Notes: generated by a model not told the origin, from the letters alone. A DNA stretch of 64,000 bases from CAWAQA01 sp963784065 (GCA_963784065.1 CAWAQA010000001.1:248001-312000), one strand, 5' to 3'; counted from the stretch's first letter, positions 20,804-30,352 are shown. Numbers and translations are program-made.

Positions 20804-21682
20804 ATGCGGAAGGACCTCGTCGACGCGCTTGTGGCGGCCTCGAACGCACCGGGCACCGGCCTTGCCCGCGCGGCGCTGGCCATCGCGCGAATCGAGTATC
20901 CGAAGCTGGACCCGGAGCCATATGTCGGCCGGCTCGATGCCATGGGCGCCGACGCGCGGCGCAGCATCGAGCGCCAGACGCAGGAGACCGGCGACCACTC
21001 CACGCTTGCCTGCATTCGCGCCGTCAACGCCTACCTCTTCGAGAATCAACAGTTCATCGGCAATCGCGAGCAGTACGAGGATCCGCGCAACAGCTGCCTG
21101 AACGAGGTCCTCGATCGCCGGACCGGCATCCCGATCACGCTGGCGCTGGTCTACATGGAAGTCGCGCGGCGCGCGGGGCTGCTGGTCGACGGCATCAACT
21201 TCCCAGGCCATTTCCTCGTGCGCTGCCCCGAGGTGACGAGCCGCGGCAGCAGCGGCCTCATCATCGACCCGTTCCACGGCGGCGCCCTGCTCTCGGAGCA
21301 CGACTGCCGCCTGCTCCTCCAGCGTCACGTCGGGTCCGAAGTCGCCTTCAGCAGGTCCCTCCTCGCGCCGGCGACGCGCCCGCAGATCATCGTGCGGATG
21401 CTGCTGAACCTCAAGCGCATCTACGTCCACATGCGCTCGTTCCCGCAGGCGCGCGTCGTCACCGAGCTGCTGCTGGCGACGACACCGTCGGCGCTGAGCG
21501 AGTTGCGCGACCGCGGCCTCCTCGCATACCACCTCAACGACGTCACCGGCGCCCTGCGCGACCTGCAGACCTACCTGAAGCTCGCGAGCATGAGCGAGAT
21601 GGACAAGGAAACGCGGGAAGAGCACGAGCAGATCTGGGAACATGTCAAGACGCTGCGCCGCCGCGTCGCGGCGCTCAACTGA
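20804..21682 (+). CDS. SirB1-like transglutaminase-fold protein
   Basis: A 292-residue protein matching the SirB1 family: an N-terminal helical part, then the core NSCLNEVLDRRTGIPITLAL and GINFPGHFLVRC, in which the Cys in NSCLNEV and the His in FPGHFLV are at the positions of a transglutaminase-like Cys-His pair. The C-terminal 90 residues form TPR-like helices (LNLKRIYVHMRSFPQARVV). The biochemical role of the family is not settled. The ATG at 20804 is 23 bases after the HAD gene. The frame is intact. Confidence 0.8.
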   Translation: MRKDLVDALVAASNAPGTGLARAALAIARIEYPKLDPEPYVGRLDAMGADARRSIERQTQETGDHSTLACIRAVNAYLFENQQFIGNREQYEDPRNSCLNEVLDRRTGIPITLALVYMEVARRAGLLVDGINFPGHFLVRCPEVTSRGSSGLIIDPFHGGALLSEHDCRLLLQRHVGSEVAFSRSLLAPATRPQIIVRMLLNLKRIYVHMRSFPQARVVTELLLATTPSALSELRDRGLLAYHLNDVTGALRDLQTYLKLASMSEMDKETREEHEQIWEHVKTLRRRVAALN

Positions 21683-21684
21683 CC

Positions 21685-21820
21685 GCACTTCCGCCTGAAG
21701 GGGGAAGCCACGACATGTGCAGATTGGCCACCGCCGACAGGCGTGGCTTCCGGCTTCAGCCCACAACCGTGGCTTCCGGCTTCAGCCCACAACCGTGGCT
21801 TCCGGCTTCAGCCGGAAGAT
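21685..21820. repeat. Tandem family-B repeats (26-base unit x 2 plus terminal palindrome)
   Basis: An inverted half-unit at about 21689-21712 (CCGCCTGAAGGGGGAAGCCAC) is followed by direct units of 26 bases at 21743-21768 and 21769-21794 (each GTGGCTTCCGGCTTCAGCCC plus ACAACC) and a final unit at 21795-21818 that ends with the full palindrome CTTCCGGCTTCAGCCGGAAG. This is local amplification of a dispersed element. There are no spacers, so it is not a CRISPR array. Confidence 0.85.
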
Positions 21821-21904
21821 CCATGCGATCAGCGATCTGTCGAGTGCCCGAGAACCCTGCAAGGGAACGGAGGGACACGCAACAACGATCGTAGTATTGG
21901 ACCC

Positions 21905-23293
21905 ATGCCTTTCCGAGACGCCGGCGTGAGGAATCCCGTCGTCGGATTCGTTCTCGTCTTCGCCGCGGTGCTCACGATCCAGGGACTCACCTACCTTACG
22001 CAGGCACGGATCGGCATCGATGGCGGCCAAGGCTACGACGGGAAGTATTACTACAGCGTCGCCGAGCAACTGGTGGAGGGCGCCCGTCCGAGTGGCATAT
22101 CGCGATTTGCGCAGCGGCTGGGCACGCCCCTGCTCGCCTCGCTGGTCGCCCCTGACGATCTGATTACCGGCTTCCTGATCGTGAACGCGTGCGCGGCGCT
22201 GGCGTCCGCGCTTCTGCTGCTCGTGTGGTTACGCACCTACCTCCGGGATCCGTGGCTCAGAATCGTGCTGGTGATGGTATATGCCACGCACTGGCTGCAG
22301 CTCGTTCGCTTCACGTTTTTCTATCCGGTGCTCGTCGATGCGTGGGCGCAGGCGTTCTGTTTCGCTGGCCTGAACTGCATCGCATGGTACGAGCGGCGGC
22401 CGGGACGCTGGCCCGTACTGGCGATGGCGATCATCAGCGCGGCCGGGGTCGTTTTTCGGGAGCTCGTCCTGCTGATCCCGATCGCATTCCTCTTCGCGCG
22501 AAACCCGGCCATCGAGCATCGGCGGGAGTCGCCCTATGTGCAGGCGAGGAACCTGCCGCGGCCGGAACAATGGATCCCGCTGGTCCTCGCCATCGCCGTG
22601 CTCATCTGGGTCGGCAACTTCGTCGCTCCGACCGATCCCGAGTTCTCCCCGGCCGATCACTTCGCAGAGCGCGCGCTGTCCCGGAGCCTTGTCAGTTATC
22701 TGCTCGGCTGGATGATCGCATATGGACCGATCCTCTTCCTCGTGGCCTTCGACTGGCGATCGGCTGTGGACTTTTTCCGCCGGCACAAGGCGTTCCTCGT
22801 TTACACGCTGGGCGTGGCGGCAACCGGGTGGGTCGCCTCCCTCGAGTCGGAGCGGCATGCCCTGAACTGGGCCTCACCGATCGTCCTCGTGTTGCTCGGC
22901 CGCACGATCGAACGGTACGAGGGTTGGTTCAGATCGCCGGCGGTGCTGAGGGTGCTGGTCGTGGCGCAGGCTGTCGTGCATCGAGTGTTCCTGACGACAC
23001 CGCAGCCGTACAACGACCCCGCTCCGGATCCGCTGATGGTGCTCACTCCGATGGGCGAGCACGCGAACTACTTGCAGCTGTTTCCCGACTACCTCCCGGC
23101 CCGTCTGGCGTTGATCCAGTTTGCGGAACACGCGCTCCTCGGCGCCGTGATCGTTATCTGGATCAGTCGCTATGCCGCCCTCGCGCACTCCCAACCGGCA
23201 GACGACGGGACGAGCCGGACCTCGTCGCCACCGGCGACGACAGCCGCCTCTCACGAGCCACAGCGTCACGGAGGTACAGAGTCTGTGGGCTAG
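21905..23293 (+). CDS. Multi-pass membrane protein, unknown (possible GT-C fold)
   Basis: A 462-residue protein with about 10-11 hydrophobic helices. After the first helix a charged extracytoplasmic loop reads RIGIDGGQGYDGKYYYSVAE, recalling the acidic first loop of GT-C glycosyltransferases, but no family can be assigned. The start ATG 21905 follows the family-B repeats; upstream codons only read the repeat. The last 30 residues are low-complexity (Pro, Thr, Ser) and the stop codon lies inside a family-C repeat, so the natural C-terminus may have been shorter. Alternatives are a polymer-export or lipid-modification protein. Confidence 0.6.
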   Translation: MPFRDAGVRNPVVGFVLVFAAVLTIQGLTYLTQARIGIDGGQGYDGKYYYSVAEQLVEGARPSGISRFAQRLGTPLLASLVAPDDLITGFLIVNACAALASALLLLVWLRTYLRDPWLRIVLVMVYATHWLQLVRFTFFYPVLVDAWAQAFCFAGLNCIAWYERRPGRWPVLAMAIISAAGVVFRELVLLIPIAFLFARNPAIEHRRESPYVQARNLPRPEQWIPLVLAIAVLIWVGNFVAPTDPEFSPADHFAERALSRSLVSYLLGWMIAYGPILFLVAFDWRSAVDFFRRHKAFLVYTLGVAATGWVASLESERHALNWASPIVLVLLGRTIERYEGWFRSPAVLRVLVVAQAVVHRVFLTTPQPYNDPAPDPLMVLTPMGEHANYLQLFPDYLPARLALIQFAEHALLGAVIVIWISRYAALAHSQPADDGTSRTSSPPATTAASHEPQRHGGTESVG

Positions 23294-23338
23294 ACTCGTG
23301 ACCCTCGGTCCGTGTCTCTGTGGTTCGGAGCTAGGCTT
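23262..23338. repeat. Family-C hairpin repeat overlapping a gene end
   Basis: The left arm CACAGCGTCACGGAGGTACAG lies inside the 3' end of the membrane-protein gene and the right arm GTGTCTCTGTGGTTCGG at about 23313-23330 reaches the stop of the convergent DUF2007 gene. The right end matches the copy at 10.3 kb (CTGTGGTTCG). Confidence 0.65.
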
Positions 23339-23627
23339 GGTCGTCCTGTGGCGGCGGCGTCTCCGCTGGATTGGTCAAGTCGTCGAGCCGCTCGCGGGCC
23401 CGGTCCTCGTCCTCGCGGCGCACGAGGAACCGCGCGGGACCGGTGATGTAGTTGAAGCCGGCTGTCAGCCGTCCTGCGCCGAAGAGGTCCTGGACACCTT
23501 CGCCGCGCACGAGGTAGTCGATTCCCTCCCCTTCGAGGATCGACTTGACGACCGCGATCAGGCCAGCATCGCCCGTTTCGAAGACCGCGACCAGCTCGAT
23601 AGTGGGATCAGGAAGTGGATCGTCCAT
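23331..23627 (-). CDS. DUF2007-domain small protein
   Basis: A 98-residue cytoplasmic protein with the DUF2007 pattern: an N-terminal strand ELVAVFETGDAGLIAVVKSI, then LEGEGIDYLVRGEGVQDLF, then a closing block GPARFLVRREDEDRARERLD. The family is annotated as putative signal-transducing but its partner is unknown. A Pro/Asp-rich tail follows. It stands alone between a convergent membrane-protein gene and the M20 peptidase. The start is ATG 23627. Confidence 0.75.
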   Translation of the reverse strand: MDDPLPDPTIELVAVFETGDAGLIAVVKSILEGEGIDYLVRGEGVQDLFGAGRLTAGFNYITGPARFLVRREDEDRARERLDDLTNPAETPPPQDDQA

Positions 23628-23663
23628 GGCGCGCGTTCACCGCATACTCCAGCGTTAACTGAA

Positions 23664-23742
23664 CTCCCCTTCCGCCCGAAGGCGGAAGCCACAAGTCGGA
23701 TGTGCCTGAAGCCTCGTAGGGGCCGGCTTCAGCCGGCCCACC
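23664..23742. repeat. Tetraloop hairpin plus family-A palindrome
   Basis: A perfect 8-bp stem CTTCCGCC/GGCGGAAG with a 4-base loop (CGAA, read TTCG on the other strand) lies at 23669-23688. A family-A palindrome GGCCGGCTTCAGCCGGCC follows at about 23721-23738. Both lie just downstream of the M20 peptidase stop, so a terminator role is possible for the minus-strand operon. There is no T-tract. Confidence 0.65.
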
Positions 23743-23748
23743 GGAAGA

Positions 23749-25128
23749 TCAATCGTTCCCGTTGATTGATGCGATCTCCTTGTACAGGTACGCCGACGCG
23801 ATGATCCCGTTGTGAAAGTTCCCGAGATCGAGCTTCTCGTCCGGGGCGTGGGCATTCTCGTCCGGCAGGCCGATCCCGAACAACACGCTGGGAAGCCCGA
23901 GCTCCTCCTGGAACGTCGAGACGACCGGTATCGAGCCGCCCTCGCGGTTGAAGACCGGCGCCTTGCCGAACCCCTGCTCGATCGCCCGGCCGGCGGCGCG
24001 AACGTACTTGTTGTCGAACTCGGTCATCCACGGCTTGCCGCCGTGCATGCGCGTCAGCTTCACCTCGACGGTCTTGGGCGCAATCTTCTTCAGGTAGGCA
24101 TCGAACAACCCGGCGATCTTGTTCGGGTCCTGGTCGGGCACGAGCCGCATGCTCACCTTCGCCATCGCCGTCGCGGGGAGCACCGTCTTGGCGCCCTCGC
24201 CGGTAAAGCCTGACAGCAGTCCGTTGACCTCGAACGTCGGCCGCGCCCACACGCGCTCGAGCGTCGAGAAGCCGCTCTCGCCAAAGAGCCGGGGAGCGCC
24301 GAGGTCCTTGCGGTACCTCGTCTCGTTGAACGGCAGCTTCTTCCATTCCGCGCGTTCCGCCTCGCTCAACGCCCTCACGTCGTCGTAGAAGCCCGGGATC
24401 CTGACGCGTCCGCTCCGGTCCTTCATCTGCGCGAGCACTTGCGCCAGGACGAACCCGGGGTTGGCAACGGCGCCGCCGAACGAGCCGGAATGCAGATCGC
24501 TCTTCGTGCCGCGCACGTCGATCTGGAAATAAGCGAGCCCGCGCAGGCCGTAGCAGATGGACGGTATGCCGCGATCGAACATCGGAGAGTCGGAGATGAC
24601 GACGACGTCGGCGGCCAGGTCCTGCTTGTGACTGCGGACGAACTCGTCGAGGTGCACGCTGCCAACCTCCTCTTCGCCCTCGATGAAGAACTTGATGTTG
24701 AGCGGGAGGCCGCCGCCCTTCTTCAGGTGCGCCTCGACCGCCTTGATGTGCATGAAGACCTGGCCCTTGTCGTCGGCCGCCCCGCGCGCGTAAAGCTCGC
24801 CGTCGCGCACCGTCGCCTCGAAGGGCGGGCTGGTCCAGAGGTTCACCGGGTCGACCGGCTGCACGTCGTAGTGCCCGTAGTAGAGGATGGTCGGCTTGCC
24901 CGGCGCGTTCATCCAGTCGCCGTAGACGACCGGGTGGCCGGGCGTGTCGATGAGCCGGACGTTCTCGAGCCCCGCGTCCCGCAGCGCCTGGCCCGTCCAC
25001 TCTGCGGCGCGGCGCACGTCGCCCGCGTGCTGCGGCAGCGCGCTGACGCTGGGGATGGCCAGGTACTCCTTCAGCTCCTCGACGTATCGATCGCGGTTGA
25101 CGTTGATGAAGTCGACGACGTCGTTCAT
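23749..25128 (-). CDS. M20-family dipeptidase
   Basis: A 459-residue zinc peptidase. Metal-binding and catalytic motifs of the M20 family are in order: ILYYGHYDVQPVD (His ligand and the catalytic Asp two residues on), ARGAADDKGQ (bridging Asp), EGEEEVGS (general base and ligand Glu) and a C-terminal ligand region. The bacterial dimerisation domain lies between about residues 200 and 310. It cleaves dipeptides or N-acyl amino acids in the cytoplasm. Its ATG overlaps the stop of the upstream MBL gene, so the two are translationally coupled. The frame is intact. Confidence 0.9.
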   Translation of the reverse strand: MNDVVDFINVNRDRYVEELKEYLAIPSVSALPQHAGDVRRAAEWTGQALRDAGLENVRLIDTPGHPVVYGDWMNAPGKPTILYYGHYDVQPVDPVNLWTSPPFEATVRDGELYARGAADDKGQVFMHIKAVEAHLKKGGGLPLNIKFFIEGEEEVGSVHLDEFVRSHKQDLAADVVVISDSPMFDRGIPSICYGLRGLAYFQIDVRGTKSDLHSGSFGGAVANPGFVLAQVLAQMKDRSGRVRIPGFYDDVRALSEAERAEWKKLPFNETRYRKDLGAPRLFGESGFSTLERVWARPTFEVNGLLSGFTGEGAKTVLPATAMAKVSMRLVPDQDPNKIAGLFDAYLKKIAPKTVEVKLTRMHGGKPWMTEFDNKYVRAAGRAIEQGFGKAPVFNREGGSIPVVSTFQEELGLPSVLFGIGLPDENAHAPDEKLDLGNFHNGIIASAYLYKEIASINGND

Positions 25129-25923
25129 GGGTCAATGATATGCCACGCGTCGCCCTCGCGGCGCGCACGCCCGTCGCGTTCCAGCTTGCGGAGGTGCGCC
25201 GCCACGCTATCGCGCGCGAGCGGGACGAGAACCTCCTTCAGCCCCTTGTAAATACGCATCGTCATCGCATGAGGCGTGGAGTCGCCCTGCCGCAGCGCAT
25301 CGATCACCTGCTCCTCCCGTTCACGGCGATGGTCGATGTAATTCCGCAACAGCCGCATCGGCTCGTCAATCACCGGACCGTGCGCGGGAAAGACGCGGAC
25401 CGGCTCGAGCGCCAGCATCCGTTCGAGCGACGCGATGTAGGCCGACATGTCGCCGTACTGGTTGCCGGGAATAAAGACGGTACCGCCCCTCTGCAGGAGA
25501 TCGCCGCCGAACAGGCTGCGCGTCTCCTCGTGCCAGAAGCACACGTGATCGGGCGCGTGTCCCGGCGTATGCAGCGCCCGGAGCGACGTGTCGCCTGCCT
25601 CGAGGATGTCGTTGTCGGCGAGCGGATGCCACACGACGGGATACTTCGCGTCCCATTCGGGCCACGCCATCTTCAGAAAACGGGCGTGCGGCATGCGTTG
25701 CGCGAGGGCCGCCGCGCCCGACGCATGATCCGAGTGCCCGTGTGTGACCAGTACCTGGGACAACGGCCCGCCGCGAAGGGCGCCGGCAACGCCATCGACA
25801 TGCCGCGGGTCACCCGGTCCCCGCGTCGACGAGCGTCGGCACGCGTCCCTCGATGAGCCACGTCCAGTTGCCCGCGCCCGTCATTGGACCTGGGTTGCAT
25901 GCGTGAATCGGGACTGGGATCAA
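25125..25923 (-). CDS. MBL-fold metallo-hydrolase (one frameshift)
   Basis: About 265 residues after repair. The zinc motif is VTHGHSDHASG (HxHxDH), followed by the third-ligand His region ALHTPGHAPDH, the bridging Asp in LFGGDLLQ and the final His in VFPAHGPVI. The C-terminus has a winged-helix-like tail, as in LACTB2-type proteins. An extra G at about 25818 (ACCGGGTGACCCG) separates the N-terminal strand NPGPMTGAGNWTWLIEG from the rest. The best start is TTG 25923, overlapping the stop of the barrel gene. It is coupled to the M20 peptidase downstream. Confidence 0.8.
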
Positions 25924-27171
25924 AAGAACACCTTGAGCCGAGCGTACAGGAAGTCGCGCCGAGTCAGCCGGCCGAACGTGTCGAGCGACGACCCCGCGAA
26001 CAGGCCGGCCGACCCTTCGACCCACACGTTGTCGCGTGGGCTGACGGCGGCGATGACGCGGACGAACCCCGTGCCGTCGCCGGGATCGTACACCCCGAAC
26101 ATGGTGAGGCGGCGGGTATCGCGGACGAATGCCCGTTCGGCCGAGCCGACGATGGAGGCATCCGTCCCTTCAACGGGGCGGCTCGAGATCAGGACGTTTG
26201 CAGCGAACCGGTAGTCGCTCGCACGGCGATCGATCCCGATACCGCCTTCGACGGAGCGCCCGGGTACGCCGCGAACGCTGACCGGATCCTGCACCTCGTC
26301 CTCGACGAACGCCGCCACCTCTCCCCGGAAGCCCCACGGCCCGCGCGCCGTCTCGAAGTCACCGCCCACCATCGTGAACCGTGGGAACGTTTCGCGAAGG
26401 CCCTGGCCGGCGAACGTCAGGATCGGGAAGCTGCGGAAACCGCGGTAGGCGGAGAGGGCCCAATCGAACCGGCCCACGGTCGCCGCGAACCGTCCCCCTC
26501 CCTGCAGGTTCGACCAGCGTGTCGCCGGCTCGGAGCGCTCGGGTTCCGCGCTCGAGAGCAGGTTGAAAGGCGACGTGTCTTCGTCCAGCTGATCGAACGT
26601 GCTCGCGCGGAAGATGGGGACGACCACTGTCTCCAACGTCGATGACCCCGGCAGGAACAGGCGGCCGCGCACGAGCGCGACCGGCAGGCGCGCTTCGCTG
26701 CGCCCTTCGAGCAGGAATCGCGTGAGGTCGATCGGATTGACGACGTCGGTGGGCTGAAACTCGTCGAGGCGTCCCCAGACGAGGCGCGAGAAGCCGGCGC
26801 GGACGTCGAACCGCGCGCTGCGAAACTCGGCGTACAGGTCGGACGGCCGCACGATCGCGTCCCTCGTGGTGCCGGCCCCTCCGGCCGCCTCGCGGTCTGC
26901 GACAAGGCCATCGAAATATCCGGCGACATTGATCACCAGGCGCTCGCCGATATCCTGCCGCCGTTCCGCGAAGAGACGGGTCCGGAGCTCGGCCACCCGC
27001 TGGCTGCCGTCCGCGGCGGAGATGTCGGGAACGACGTCGAAAAGTACGGAGACATGGCCGTCCACCTGCGCCCGCGCATCGGCGAGGTCCACAAACCAGA
27101 GTGGCCCAGAGGCACAGAGCCCAGACGAGCGCGACTCTGTATGCCTGCGCTCTGGTTGCGTGTGCTTTCAC
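25920..27171 (-). CDS. Outer-membrane beta-barrel protein, DUF1302-like (one frameshift)
   Basis: About 416 residues. A signal peptide (AYRVALVWALCLWATL, cleavage probably after ADARA) precedes alternating-pattern strands through the whole length and a terminal strand LYARLKVFF ending in Phe, the usual barrel-insertion signal. Position beside an MMPL exporter and a LolA-like protein matches the known DUF1302/MMPL/LolA-like trios. GTG 27171 is one base after the MMPL stop. An extra G at about 27103 shifts the frame inside the signal-peptide region. That same stretch is a family-C repeat, so the signal peptide is encoded by repeat-like DNA. Confidence 0.65.
27090..27165. repeat. Family-C repeat within a signal-peptide coding region
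   Basis: On the minus strand this reads CTCTGTGCCTCTGGGCC then ACTCTGGTTTGTGG on one side and CCAGAGCGCAGGCATACAGAG on the other, matching the word order of the intergenic copy at 10.3 kb. It encodes the hydrophobic core of the barrel protein's signal peptide. Confidence 0.55.
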
Positions 27172-27172
27172 G

Positions 27173-29491
27173 CTACGCAGCGGGCTCGAGGCGGCCAAAT
27201 CGCTTCGCACCGAAGATCCGCGGCAGCGACGTGATCACGGCTGGCACGACGAGCACCTCGGTCAGGAACGCGACGACCATCGTGAGGGCCAGCAGCCCGC
27301 CGAACCACGCCGTTGGCTTGTACGGCGAGAAGATCATGATCCCGTACCCGAGGCTGTTGATGATCGCCGTGGTCAGCGACGCGCGCCCTTCGTGCATCGT
27401 CGCCAGCTCGATCGCCTCTCCTGTGCCCGCGCCACGCGCGGCTTCGCGGCGGAACCGGCCGATGAAATGAATCGTGTCGTCGTCCACGATGCCGAGGGCG
27501 ACACTGGCGACCATGACGGTGGCGACGTTCAGGGAGATGCCGAGCCAGCCCATGATGCCGAGCACGGCGCACACCGGCAGCGCATTCGCGATGATCGCGA
27601 GCAGCCCGAAGCGTGCCGAGCGGAAGACGACGAAGATGACCGCGAACACCGTCACGAATGCCGTTGCGAAGCTGCTCAACTGCGAGACGACGAGATAGTG
27701 GTCCAGCGTCGAGAAGATCCGGCCCGATCCTGTCACCGTGGGCGTGATGCCGCTTCCCGCGAACACGCGCGCCGCTTCCTCCTCGGCGCGGTTGATCTGC
27801 TCGAACACGAGATCCGAGCTCATCGACGCGAGCTTCACGGAGATCTGCGCGCGCGAGTAGTCGCTGGCCACCATGCGCTCGAGCTCCGCCCGGCCGTCGT
27901 CCGAGAGCTCGAAGACGAACAGTTCCTGGGCGATGGCGTCCGCGCTCGCGGGCACGACTGCCTGCGCGGGGTCGCCGCCGTTCAGCTCGCGGTTCACGCG
28001 CTTCACGTAATCGGCAACGGATACGACCTTGCGCACGAATGGCAGCGTCTCGAGCCGCGCGCGCAGCTCCTCCATCCGGCGCAGCGCCTCGGGTGACTTC
28101 ATCGACTCCGGTTCGCCCTCGAGCAGGATGTTGAAGCTGTAGATGCCCGACAGCTTCTGGTCGATCAACGCCGCCGACCGGTGCAGCGGGTGATCCTCTG
28201 CAAAGAAGTTGACGTGGTTGGTGTCCACGCGCAACGAGGTGATCCCCGCCGCCGAAAGCGCCAGGATGACGAGCGTGACGGCCAGAACCGGCTTCGCGTG
28301 ACGGATCGAGAAGCGCGACACGCGCTGCATGGGTGCCAGAAGGTAGCGCTCCTGCGGCGCGACGCCGTGCTCGGGCTTCAGCAGCATCAGCAGCGTCGGC
28401 ACGAAGACGAGCGACATGACGAAGTCGACCATGACGCCGGCCGCTGCACCAATGCCGAACGAGCGCACGGCGACGACGTCGCTGGTGCCGAGCGACAGCA
28501 GCCCGAGCGCCGTGGTGCCGCTCGCGCCGAGCAGCGGGACGAAGAGATGCCGGATGCTCGACTTGAACGCGTGTTCCTTGTCGCCCGTGGCGCGCAGCTC
28601 GTGGTTGAAGTGCTGCACGATGTGCACGTCGTCGGCAACAGCCAGGATGATCACCAGCGGCGGCAGCATGCTCGCGAGGATGTTGTAGCTGAACCCCATC
28701 AGCACGAACAGCCCCATCGTCCAGACGACGCTGATGAGCACGGCGACGACGAGGACGCCGGTGATGCGCCACGAGCGGAACAGCATGAAGATGGCGCCGA
28801 CGGTGAGCAGGAGGATCGGCGGCGTCAGCTTCTGTGTGTTCTCGAGGGTGATGCGGTTGTAGGTCTCGCTGATCTCGAGGCTGCCGTTGTAGTACACGGT
28901 CATGCCGGCGGGCAGCCGCGGGTCGATGAGCTGGTGGATGCGATCGATGACGCCGGCGCGAACGGCATCGATCCGGTCCTCGTCGAAGCTGACCATGATG
29001 CCGGTGACCGTCCCGTCCTCGGACACGAGATCGCCGCGCAGCAGGAAGTCGTCGAGCGCGAGTTGGCGGACGCGTTCAGCGCCGCCGGGCCGATCGATGT
29101 CGTCGAGGAGCGGCTGGACCTCGATGCCGCCGTCGCCCCCGGGATCCTCGGGCAGGCTGCGAACGACGTTCGCCGTCGCGAGGCTCTGGACGCGCTCGAC
29201 GGTCTCGACTCGCTCGATGTCGCCGGTGACCTGGCGAATGAACTCGAGCCCTTCCCGCGTGAACAGTCGATCCGACTCGAGCGCGATGAGGAGCGTCCGC
29301 TGACCCCCGAACTCCTTCCTGAAGCGCTCGTAGGTCTGGTAGACGGGATCGTCCTCCGCGATCCACATGCTGATGTCGTTGTCGATGTCGGTGAAGTTGA
29401 AGAGCGGGGCCAGGGCGAAGAAACCGATCACGATGAGGGCGCAGAGCGGATGCCGCCAACGGAAGATGATATCCGCCAGCCGCTCGCTCAT
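27173..29491 (-). CDS. MMPL/RND-superfamily exporter
   Basis: A 772-residue inner-membrane protein with the RND layout twice over: one helix, a large periplasmic loop, then a block of five or six helices (about residues 215-380 and 590-760). Motifs include FNFTDIDNDISMWI near the N-terminus, and the two charged membrane motifs ILAVADDVHIVQHFNHEL and VALGIVDDDTIHFIGRFRRE, likely involved in proton relay. The type is close to the hopanoid/lipid-associated MMPL proteins, but the substrate is unknown. ATG 29491 overlaps the upstream LolA-like stop; the barrel gene follows after one base. The frame is intact. Confidence 0.88.
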   Translation of the reverse strand: MSERLADIIFRWRHPLCALIVIGFFALAPLFNFTDIDNDISMWIAEDDPVYQTYERFRKEFGGQRTLLIALESDRLFTREGLEFIRQVTGDIERVETVERVQSLATANVVRSLPEDPGGDGGIEVQPLLDDIDRPGGAERVRQLALDDFLLRGDLVSEDGTVTGIMVSFDEDRIDAVRAGVIDRIHQLIDPRLPAGMTVYYNGSLEISETYNRITLENTQKLTPPILLLTVGAIFMLFRSWRITGVLVVAVLISVVWTMGLFVLMGFSYNILASMLPPLVIILAVADDVHIVQHFNHELRATGDKEHAFKSSIRHLFVPLLGASGTTALGLLSLGTSDVVAVRSFGIGAAAGVMVDFVMSLVFVPTLLMLLKPEHGVAPQERYLLAPMQRVSRFSIRHAKPVLAVTLVILALSAAGITSLRVDTNHVNFFAEDHPLHRSAALIDQKLSGIYSFNILLEGEPESMKSPEALRRMEELRARLETLPFVRKVVSVADYVKRVNRELNGGDPAQAVVPASADAIAQELFVFELSDDGRAELERMVASDYSRAQISVKLASMSSDLVFEQINRAEEEAARVFAGSGITPTVTGSGRIFSTLDHYLVVSQLSSFATAFVTVFAVIFVVFRSARFGLLAIIANALPVCAVLGIMGWLGISLNVATVMVASVALGIVDDDTIHFIGRFRREAARGAGTGEAIELATMHEGRASLTTAIINSLGYGIMIFSPYKPTAWFGGLLALTMVVAFLTEVLVVPAVITSLPRIFGAKRFGRLEPAA

Positions 29492-30341
29492 TTGACGTTC
29501 TCGAGCTGCCGCCGTGAGAAGTCGTCCTCCGTGAGGCCGGTGTTGTAGCGGATCGACGTGGTCGTCAGTTCCGTCTTCGTGTTCTGCCGCTCGTTGACGA
29601 CGACGAGGTCGAGCACCGTCCAGATGCCATCCACGCGCTCGAGCCGCCTGACGTCGAAGACCTTCGCTCGCTCGTTGCGCTGGTTGAAGATGTCGGCGTG
29701 GACGATGATGAACCGATCCTTCAGCACGAGGCTCAGCGTGCGGGGAAAGTCGGCGTTGGTGTCCTTCGCGCGCGATTCCAGCGACCACGCTTCCTGGCGG
29801 GATCCGTCCGGTGACGTCCACGACGCGTTCGGTATCGGCGAACGTGTAGGTGTAATCGGCGAAGTCGCGGCCGCCGATGTCCTCGTAGCTCAGGTCGCTG
29901 CCGACGAAGCTCTCCTGCTTCTGCTCGCTCGGCGATGCGCCGGACGCGGCCGAGCGCCGGCAGATACAGGAACCGTTCGTCATCGGCGTCGGAGTGCTCC
30001 CACACGAGCAGGCCGGTGTTCTTGATGTCGTTCGGATAGAGGAAGCGGACGAGCGTCTTGTCGCCCGCCCCGCCGGCGCCACGAAGGGTGAGCAGCGTCA
30101 TGGCGCGCTCTCGGACGCGCCCCTGGCGATCGAACAGCCGCATGCGCATCTCCCCGCGCGAGTCGCGGCCGGTGTCACGGTCCTGGACCTGCCGGGCCAC
30201 CGCGTCGGGGGTCAGACCCTGTAGACGGGTTGCGTCAACCGCCTGAGTCGAGGCGGCACCGGGGTCAGGCCCCAGACCGAGGGAGGCCCCGAGGACGAGG
30301 CATGGCAGGGTCGCGAGCAGGGGCGAGCGCAGCCGTAGCAT
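29488..30341 (-). CDS. Outer-membrane lipoprotein-sorting (LolA-like) protein (frameshifted)
   Basis: About 283 residues after repair. A signal peptide (SPLLATLPCLVLGASLG) is followed by the LolA-like core: VQDRDTGRDSRGEMRMRLFD, TLVRFLYPNDIKNTGLLVWE, RFLYLPALGRVRRI, SFVGSDLSYEDIGGRDFADY, then VFDVRRLERVDGIWTVLDLV. In other genomes this family accompanies MMPL exporters and probably carries the exported lipid. Extra bases lie at about 29940 and 29800. It is the first gene of the three-gene minus-strand operon; its stop overlaps the MMPL start (ATGA). An AT-rich palindrome lies just upstream. Confidence 0.8.
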
Positions 30342-30352
30342 GGCGATAGCGA

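Noticed and set aside
21743..21818. Possible CRISPR array
   Set aside because: The 26-base units are directly adjacent without spacers and consist of a dispersed palindrome; no cas genes are near.
30200..30290. GGGTCTGACCCC/GGGCCTGACCCC pair inside the LolA-like gene as a further repeat family
   Set aside because: Two short similar palindromes about 45 bases apart lie in a coding segment with a plausible family sequence; too few copies to call a family.
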